Source of the DNA: CAVROP01 sp050008495 | GTDB lineage: Bacteria; Acidobacteriota; Terriglobia; UBA7540 | Direction of reading: 5' to 3' | Assembly: GCA_050008495.1 (NCBI GenBank) | Contig: JBEKMN010000004.1 | Coordinates: 164,008 to 228,007, forward strand | DNA length: 64,000 nucleotides | Part shown: in pieces, positions 59,207 through 64,000 of the stretch | Layout: each line of letters begins with the position of its first letter | Position numbering within the stretch: the stretch's first letter is position 1 | Notes under the pieces: model-generated | The model's input: the letters and a program-made list of their open reading frames with translations, nothing else | Database searches by the model: none | What the model was told of the DNA's origin: nothing | Position numbers and translations under genes: made by a program

Positions 59207-60085
59207 TTACAGTTTCAACGATCTGAGATACTTACGGAACTCTTTCCCCAGGTCCGGGCGATTCAACGCCAGTTCCACCGTAGCTTGAAGGAAACCCAGC
59301 TTGTCGCCCGCATCGTACCGCTTCCCTTCAAACAGGTAACCGTAAATCGGCTCCTTGGTGAGCAGGCGCCGCAAGCCGTCGGTGAGTTGGATTTCGCCTC
59401 CCGACCCTGGCGTGGTCGCCGCGAGCTCATGGAAAATTGTCGGTGTAAGGATGTATCGTCCTATGACGGCCAGATTGGAGGGCGCTTCGCTCGGCGTGGG
59501 CTTCTCCACCATGTCGTCGATGCGGAATAGCCGCCCTTGCCATTCCGCGTCGGGCACAAGCCGGCCGCGAATTATGCCGTAACTCCCCACAGCTTTGCGA
59601 GGCACCTTCTGGATCGCGATCACGCTTCGGCCATAGCGCTCAAAGACCGCCAACATTTGTTTCAAACACGGCACGGGATTCGCGACCACGTCATCAGAGA
59701 GCAGCACGGCAAAGGGCTCCTCGTCCACGACGTCGCGCGCCGTGAGAATCGCGTCCCCGAGGCCTCGTGGGGTTTGCTGGCGCACGTAGACAAATCGCAT
59801 CAGCCCCGCGATCGAGCGGATTTGCTTCAGCAGTTCTTGCTTCCCTTTTCCCTCCAACTCCTGCTCGAGTTCCGCCGACACGTCGAAGTGGTTCTCGATG
59901 GCCGTCTTTCCCCTGCCGGTGACGAAGATCACCATGGGAATGCCGGAAGCGGAAACCTCCTCGACGGCGTATTGCACCAAGGGTTTATCCACGATGGGAA
60001 GCATCTCCTTGGGTTGCGCTTTGGTGGCGGGCAGGAATCGCGTCCCAAGACCGGCAACCGGCAGAACCGCTTTGCGAATCTTCAT
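59207..60085 (-). CDS. galU: UTP--glucose-1-phosphate uridylyltransferase
   Basis: From ATG 60085 (GAGG upstream) the product has 292 residues. The enzyme makes UDP-glucose. RKAVLPVAGLGTRFLPATKA is the nucleotide-binding signature with the G-x-G-T-R-F-L-P-A-T-K motif. VDKPLVQYAVEEV, FAVLLSDDVVA, IDDMVEKPTPSEAPSNLAVI and GEIQLTDGLRRLL are all present. Length is normal. A GTG start at 60091 is possible. Upstream lies a repeat block. Confidence 0.95.
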   Translation of the reverse strand: MKIRKAVLPVAGLGTRFLPATKAQPKEMLPIVDKPLVQYAVEEVSASGIPMVIFVTGRGKTAIENHFDVSAELEQELEGKGKQELLKQIRSIAGLMRFVYVRQQTPRGLGDAILTARDVVDEEPFAVLLSDDVVANPVPCLKQMLAVFERYGRSVIAIQKVPRKAVGSYGIIRGRLVPDAEWQGRLFRIDDMVEKPTPSEAPSNLAVIGRYILTPTIFHELAATTPGSGGEIQLTDGLRRLLTKEPIYGYLFEGKRYDAGDKLGFLQATVELALNRPDLGKEFRKYLRSLKL

Positions 60086-60173
60086 TTGCACCTCAACATC
60101 TCACAGACTCAGCGAGCTTCCCTACAAACCCAGTTTACCGCCACCCTCCGAACGGAGTCAAAATCAGAAAAGC

Positions 60174-60355
60174 AGGGGCTAGGGACTGGGGACTAGGGGC
60201 TGGGGAAACGACCCTCGGACAGCGTGCGGTGTTCCGGCAGTCCACGCTGCACCTGCCTTCGCGCGATAGAGCGATTTGTGTTCTTCCCTAGCCCCTAATC
60301 CCTAGCCCCCAGCCCCTTCTCTTCTGACTCCTGACTTCTGACTCCTGCTGTCCAC
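60174..60355. repeat. Degenerate CTAGGGACTGGGG runs with an inverse run
   Basis: CTAGGGACTGGGGACTAGGG-type words at 60174-60205 are mirrored by CCTAGCCCCTAATCCCTAGC at 60283-60306, then by TTCTGACTCCTGACTTCTGA words to 60351. The design is the same as at 12697-12897 and 61503-61729. No gene lies between galU and tsaD. Confidence 0.7.
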
Positions 60356-60373
60356 CTGTGTTAGCATTTAGGC

Positions 60374-61540
60374 ATGATAGTTCTCGGCATTGAATCGAGT
60401 TGCGACGAAACCGCCGCCGCCGTCGTGGCGAACGGGGAACAAATACTGTCCAACGTTGTTGCCTCGCAGGTGGCCATGCACGCGAAGTATGGCGGGGTTG
60501 TGCCGGAACTGGCTTCGCGCGAGCACCTGCGCAAGATCGAGCCGGTGGTTAACGAAGCTTGCGTGCGGGCGGGAGTGAACATAAGCCACGTGGACGGCGT
60601 CGCGGTCACCGAGGGACCGGGGCTGATCGGCTCGCTTCTGGTGGGTCTGGTTTACGGCAAGGCGCTGGCCCACGCCCTGGCCAAACCGCTGGTGGGCGTG
60701 AACCACCTGGAAGGCCACATCCACGCCGTGCTGCTGGAAAACAAAATGGACCGGCTGGCCGGGAAGGTTGCGGAAGAGGCGCAACTCCCTGCGGTGGTGC
60801 TGGTGGTTTCGGGCGGTCACACGAGTCTGTTTCTGGTTGAGGCAGTTAGCCCCTCGGCCCATTCACCTTCGGCTGCGTTTAATTACCGGCGCCTCGGACA
60901 TACACGCGACGACGCAGCCGGCGAAGCCTTTGACAAAGTCGCAAGACTGCTCGCTTTGGGGTACCCGGGCGGGCCGCTGATCGATCAACTGGGCCGCTGG
61001 GGGAATGCCGAAGCGGTGGATTTTGGCCGCATCAAGATGAAGGGTAACCCGCTGGATTTCAGCTTCTCCGGAGTTAAGACGGCAGTTCTTTACCGCGTCC
61101 GCGGCACTCCCCTGGCCCTCGAGGCGGAGGAGCGGCGAGCGTGGCGCCAGACGCGCGACAACGTCTCAATCGACGAACTGCGGGCCCGCTGCTCGCAGGC
61201 CACACTGGACCTTATCGCCAGTTTCCAGAACGCTGTCGTCCACAACCTCGTGGAGCGCACTTTGGCGGCAGCGGAAGCCGCGCACGTCGACTCGGTGTTT
61301 GTCTCCGGCGGGGTGGCCTGCAATTCCCTTCTGCGCGCACGCATGCGGGAGGCTTCTCGAGCGCAGGCAATTCGTGCTCTCTTCCCTTCCCCCGGGCTGT
61401 GTACCGATAACGCGGCGATGATTGCGTCGGCGGGCTACTACAAGCTGAAAGCCGGGCAACTTGCCGATGCGACTCTGACCGCACATGCGGCGTTTCCTTT
61501 AGGGCAGGAGTCAGTAGTCAGGAGTCAGGAGTCAGAATAA
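60374..61540 (+). CDS. tsaD: tRNA N6-adenosine threonylcarbamoyltransferase subunit TsaD
   Basis: The 388-residue protein transfers the threonylcarbamoyl group to A37 of ANN-reading tRNAs. ILGIESSCDETAAAVV, the iron ligands His111 and His115 in NHLEGHIHA, VVSGGHTSLFLV, GEAFDKVARLLALGYPGGP, and FVSGGVACNSLLRARM identify it. The family normally ends soon after PLGQ; the last ten residues (around SVVRSQESE) are encoded by degenerate repeat words. A tRNA-Thr (ACG-reading), one of its substrates, is in this window. Confidence 0.95.
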   Translation: MIVLGIESSCDETAAAVVANGEQILSNVVASQVAMHAKYGGVVPELASREHLRKIEPVVNEACVRAGVNISHVDGVAVTEGPGLIGSLLVGLVYGKALAHALAKPLVGVNHLEGHIHAVLLENKMDRLAGKVAEEAQLPAVVLVVSGGHTSLFLVEAVSPSAHSPSAAFNYRRLGHTRDDAAGEAFDKVARLLALGYPGGPLIDQLGRWGNAEAVDFGRIKMKGNPLDFSFSGVKTAVLYRVRGTPLALEAEERRAWRQTRDNVSIDELRARCSQATLDLIASFQNAVVHNLVERTLAAAEAAHVDSVFVSGGVACNSLLRARMREASRAQAIRALFPSPGLCTDNAAMIASAGYYKLKAGQLADATLTAHAAFPLGQESVVRSQESE

Positions 61541-61729
61541 ACCAACATCCCCGTTGTCTGTCATTCTGAGCGAAGCGAAGAATCTCTGCAGTTTGTCGCT
61601 GAGACCAAATTGAGAAACAACTGCGGAGATCCTTCGCTTCGCTCAGGATGACAGCTAATCACGAGACGGAAGCCAACGGTCAGTTGCGCACTTCTGACTC
61701 CTGACTCCTGAATCCTGACTCCTTCATTT
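61503..61729. repeat. Nested repeat: GGAGTCAGTAGTCA words flanking a CATTCTGAGCGAAGCGAAG palindrome
   Basis: GGAGTCAGTAGTCAGGAGTC words at 61506-61538 are mirrored by GACTCCTGACTCCTGAATCC words at 61694-61722. Between them is TGTCATTCTGAGCGAAGCGA with TTCGCTTCGCTCAGGATGAC (61559-61654). The outer words overlap the last codons of tsaD, and the outer right word ends 10 bases before the hydantoinase gene. Confidence 0.8.
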
Positions 61730-61732
61730 ACC

Positions 61733-63745
61733 ATGCGCATTGGCGTTGACACGGGCGGAACGTTCACGGACTGCGTGATCCTTGAGCGAGGCGAGGTTAA
61801 GATCCTCAAGGTGTTTTCGACACCGGACGACGCTTCGCGCGGCATCCTCGAGGGCGTGCGCCGCCTGGCGCAGCCGTTTCGGCCGGCTGGCTCACTCGAC
61901 ATCATCCATGGCACAACCGTGGGCACCAACAGCTTGCTGGAGCGGCGAGGAGCGCGCGTGGCCCTGGTCACCACCGCGGGTTTCGAGGACCTGTTCGAAA
62001 TCGGCCGGCAGGCGCGCCCCCGGCTTTATGATCTCGAGGCGCGGCACGCTCCGCCGCTCGTGCCACGCGATTTCCGCTTCGGCATTGAGGAGCGAACCGC
62101 GGCGAGCGGGAAGATTCTGCAGCGGCCGTCGGCAGCCGCCATCGCCCGCTTGGCCCGCAAGCTCAAGCGATTGAATGCCGATTCCGTCGCTCTCTGCTTC
62201 CTTTTCTCCTATCTCAATCCTGAGAATGAACGCGTAGTGGCGGCAGCGCTAAGTGCCTTACGACTGCCCTTGTCTGTCTCCCACGAGATTCTCCCCGAGT
62301 TCCGTGAATACGAGCGGTTGGCCACGGTGGTCATCAACGCCTATCTGATCCCACGTATGGGTGAATACCTTAAGCGGCTCGAGCGTGGCGTGGGGGAGGC
62401 GGGCCGCGTTTACGTGATGCAGTCCAGCGGGGGAATAACCACCGCGCAGCGCGCGGCGCGCGAGCCTGTGCGGACGATCCTCTCCGGGCCTGCCGGAGGC
62501 GTTGTGGCGTCCACCTGGCTTGCCCGGCAACTTGGACTGGACCGCGCCATAAGCTTCGATATGGGAGGCACGTCGACGGACGTGTGCCTGATCGACGGCT
62601 TGCCCCGCACCACCAATGAGACCACCCTGGGCGGCTTGCCGGTGGCAGTTCCTGTTCTCGATGTTCACTCCGTGGGGGCGGGCGGCGGGTCGCTGGCTCG
62701 CCTGGACGCGGGGGGCGCATTACGCGTGGGCCCGGAAAGCGCCGGCGCAGAACCTGGACCGATCTGTTACCACCGCGGCGGCATTCAACCAACCGTCACG
62801 GACGCCAACTTGTTGCTCGGGCGCCTCGACGCCGGCCTCTTTCTGGGCGGGGAGTTTGACCTGGACCTCGCAGCGGCGGAGCAGGGATTCGCAGAATTCC
62901 TTCGACTGCACCGAAGGCGGATTGGCTTGAAGACTGCCCCGCAACTAGCTGCTGATATCGTGGCCGTCTCCAACGCCACGATGGAGAAGGCCTTGCGAGT
63001 GATCTCCGTCGAGCGCGGCCACGACCCCAGGGACTTTGCTCTCGTCTGCTTTGGCGGCGGCGGAGGGCTGCACGCCGCGGACCTGGCGCGCGGTCTGCGG
63101 CTGCCCAAAGTCGTCGTGCCACGGAGCCCCGGCGCTTTCTCCGCACTCGGAATCCTGCTGTCGGATATCGTCAGAGATTCCGTCCAGTCGGTCTTCCTTC
63201 CTGTACCCTGCGATGGAGGGCAAGCCGGCCTCTGGCTCGCACTCGAGAAGCGCTTTGCAAGAATGGAGCGTGCCTTGCGTACGGAGCTTCGACAGGAAGG
63301 TTTTCCCTCCCAGTCGGCGCGGGCCGAACGGCGGCTGGACCTTCGCTACGCCGGCCAGTCCTATGAGCTTTCGCTGCCTTTCAAGAGAGATTTTCGCCGG
63401 CTGTTCGATCAGCAACACTTGCGGGCCTACGGGTATTCTCATGCGGGGCGGCGGATCGAGATCGTGAACCTGCGCCTTCGCCTGGTGATTCGAACTCCCA
63501 AGCCGCGACTGCACGTCCATCAGAGGCGGGTCGCAGCTCCCGTGAAGATGAAATCCAAACCGGTCTGGTTTGACGGGCGCTTCCGCGCCACCCATGTTTA
63601 CGACCGGGAGCGGATTGCGGCGGGCGCACGGCTTCGAGGCCCCGCCGTCATTGTGGAATATAGCTCGACCACCGTCGTCCCGCCGGATTTCAGGTGCGAG
63701 GTGGACAAGTACCTGAATCTGGTTTTGACACGCTGCGTGAATTAG
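61733..63745 (+). CDS. hyuA: Hydantoinase/oxoprolinase family protein, HyuA-type subunit
   Basis: The 670-residue protein has an actin/hexokinase-like ATPase N-terminus (RIGVDTGGTFTDCVIL), HGTTVGTNSLLERRGARVAL, FLFSYLNPENERVVAAALSA and the central FDMGGTSTDVCLIDG, SVGAGGGSLARLD and GPGPxCY-like PGPICYHRGG motifs. It is the A subunit of ATP-dependent N-methylhydantoinase, acetone carboxylase or 5-oxoprolinase. Specificity requires the B subunit, which would be expected next but is not seen before the window ends. The stretch 63746-63954 contains only a repeat. Confidence 0.92.
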   Translation: MRIGVDTGGTFTDCVILERGEVKILKVFSTPDDASRGILEGVRRLAQPFRPAGSLDIIHGTTVGTNSLLERRGARVALVTTAGFEDLFEIGRQARPRLYDLEARHAPPLVPRDFRFGIEERTAASGKILQRPSAAAIARLARKLKRLNADSVALCFLFSYLNPENERVVAAALSALRLPLSVSHEILPEFREYERLATVVINAYLIPRMGEYLKRLERGVGEAGRVYVMQSSGGITTAQRAAREPVRTILSGPAGGVVASTWLARQLGLDRAISFDMGGTSTDVCLIDGLPRTTNETTLGGLPVAVPVLDVHSVGAGGGSLARLDAGGALRVGPESAGAEPGPICYHRGGIQPTVTDANLLLGRLDAGLFLGGEFDLDLAAAEQGFAEFLRLHRRRIGLKTAPQLAADIVAVSNATMEKALRVISVERGHDPRDFALVCFGGGGGLHAADLARGLRLPKVVVPRSPGAFSALGILLSDIVRDSVQSVFLPVPCDGGQAGLWLALEKRFARMERALRTELRQEGFPSQSARAERRLDLRYAGQSYELSLPFKRDFRRLFDQQHLRAYGYSHAGRRIEIVNLRLRLVIRTPKPRLHVHQRRVAAPVKMKSKPVWFDGRFRATHVYDRERIAAGARLRGPAVIVEYSSTTVVPPDFRCEVDKYLNLVLTRCVN

Positions 63746-63768
63746 TCCCTAAGCCGGGATCCCGGTTT

Positions 63769-63842
63769 CACGCAAAGCCGCAAAGAACACAAAGTTCGCA
63801 AAGAAGAGCAAGGACCTCTCCTTTGCACTTCTTTGCGCCTTA
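63769..63842. repeat. CACGCAAAGCCGCAAAGAA repeat
   Basis: TTTCACGCAAAGCCGCAAAG is mirrored by CTTCTTTGCGCCTTAG at the right. Middle words are AAAGTTCGCAAAGAAGAGCA. Same family as 35820-35899. Confidence 0.7.
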
Positions 63843-63954
63843 GTCCGAAGTTCCCCCGACAATACGCCCTAAATTCCGGGCCAAGCCTTGATTAGACAAG
63901 CGTTGGGAGAAGCGCGAGGCGCAAGTTGTTCCCATGTAAGTTATGATATTGTCC

Positions 63955-63982
63955 TTGACAACACGCATGGATGATGTATCAT
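63955..63982 (+). promoter_or_regulatory. Strong promoter at the window end
   Basis: TTGACA (63955-63960), 16 bases, TATCAT (63977-63982). The next ATG starts at 63990, seven bases after the -10 box, so a transcript starting at the normal distance would begin at or near the start codon. Confidence 0.7.
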
Positions 63983-63989
63983 AGCTCCC

Positions 63990-64000
63990 ATGTACATCGA
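63990..64000 (+). CDS. Possible start of a further gene (cut by window)
   Basis: ATG-TAC-ATC-GA is all that is visible. Its closeness to the strong promoter suggests a leaderless mRNA. No ribosome site precedes it. Nothing can be said of the product. Confidence 0.3.

Noticed and set aside
61733..63745. Assignment as 5-oxoprolinase or acetone carboxylase
   Set aside because: The subunit pattern fits several enzymes and the B subunit is not in the window.

Overview
The window is 64 kb of moderately GC-rich bacterial chromosome, most likely from an Acidobacteriota soil or sediment organism, possibly a metagenome-assembled genome. That placement is inferred from the gene set: a very large Oar-like TonB-dependent receptor with an N-terminal carboxypeptidase-regulatory domain, the order pilT-recX-alaS, a Ser/Thr kinase fused to a beta-propeller, and an unusually dense set of intergenic palindromes. 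No rRNA gene is present. One complete tRNA gene (Thr, CGT anticodon) is present.

Layout. 1-14 kb, mostly minus strand: nadC (cut by the window edge), a hicBA toxin-antitoxin pair whose toxin is frameshifted, valS, then a run of GNAT acetyltransferase, MoaD/ThiS-like ubiquitin-fold protein, Ser/Thr kinase-BNR propeller fusion and VOC protein. Next come a dienelactone hydrolase with an MFS exporter, a secreted sialate O-acetylesterase (plus strand), and a stand-alone ClpB-type AAA+ ATPase with a small partner. 14.8-27 kb, mostly plus strand: mscL with a zinc-ribbon tail, ilvE, pilT-recX-alaS, a lone antitoxin-like gene, gpmA, and a lytic transglycosylase, amidase and membrane-protein run for the cell wall. 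27-28.1 kb: a possible small RNA, tRNA-Thr, a Flp pilin gene, and a second, partial tRNA-Thr copy. 28.1-46.5 kb: D-threonine-aldolase-like enzyme and RidA divergent from an APC permease, GNAT, efp, pncA/pncB for NAD salvage, an outer-membrane barrel, a Tat-type 2-hydroxyacid dehydrogenase, a DegT aminotransferase, a GH3 homologue with altered catalytic residues, and the TonB receptor. 47-52 kb: three overlapping or adjacent signalling genes (hybrid kinase with Hpt, response regulator, kinase-receiver).

51.8-57.6 kb is the most unusual stretch: a decayed flagellar locus. flgF has lost its middle, flgG has lost its 3' end and is fused in frame to a 5'-truncated flgA, flgH and flgI are absent, flgJ survives only as a tail, and flgN is a fragment joined to the 3' end of an HDOD gene. 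A second HDOD gene is split by an in-frame TAG. Only flgM looks intact. 57.8-64 kb returns to housekeeping genes: rsmI, an FmdB-type zinc ribbon, galU, tsaD, and a hydantoinase/oxoprolinase subunit. The window ends at a strong promoter and a possible leaderless start codon.

The intergenic DNA is dominated by several families of palindromic and degenerate short repeats. Two of these have entered aminoacyl-tRNA synthetase genes in frame (valS and alaS). Others supply the stop codon or the last residues of neighbouring genes (pncA, pncB, tsaD, degT-type, kinase-BNR). All identifications come from reading the sequence and from family knowledge; no database search was possible.
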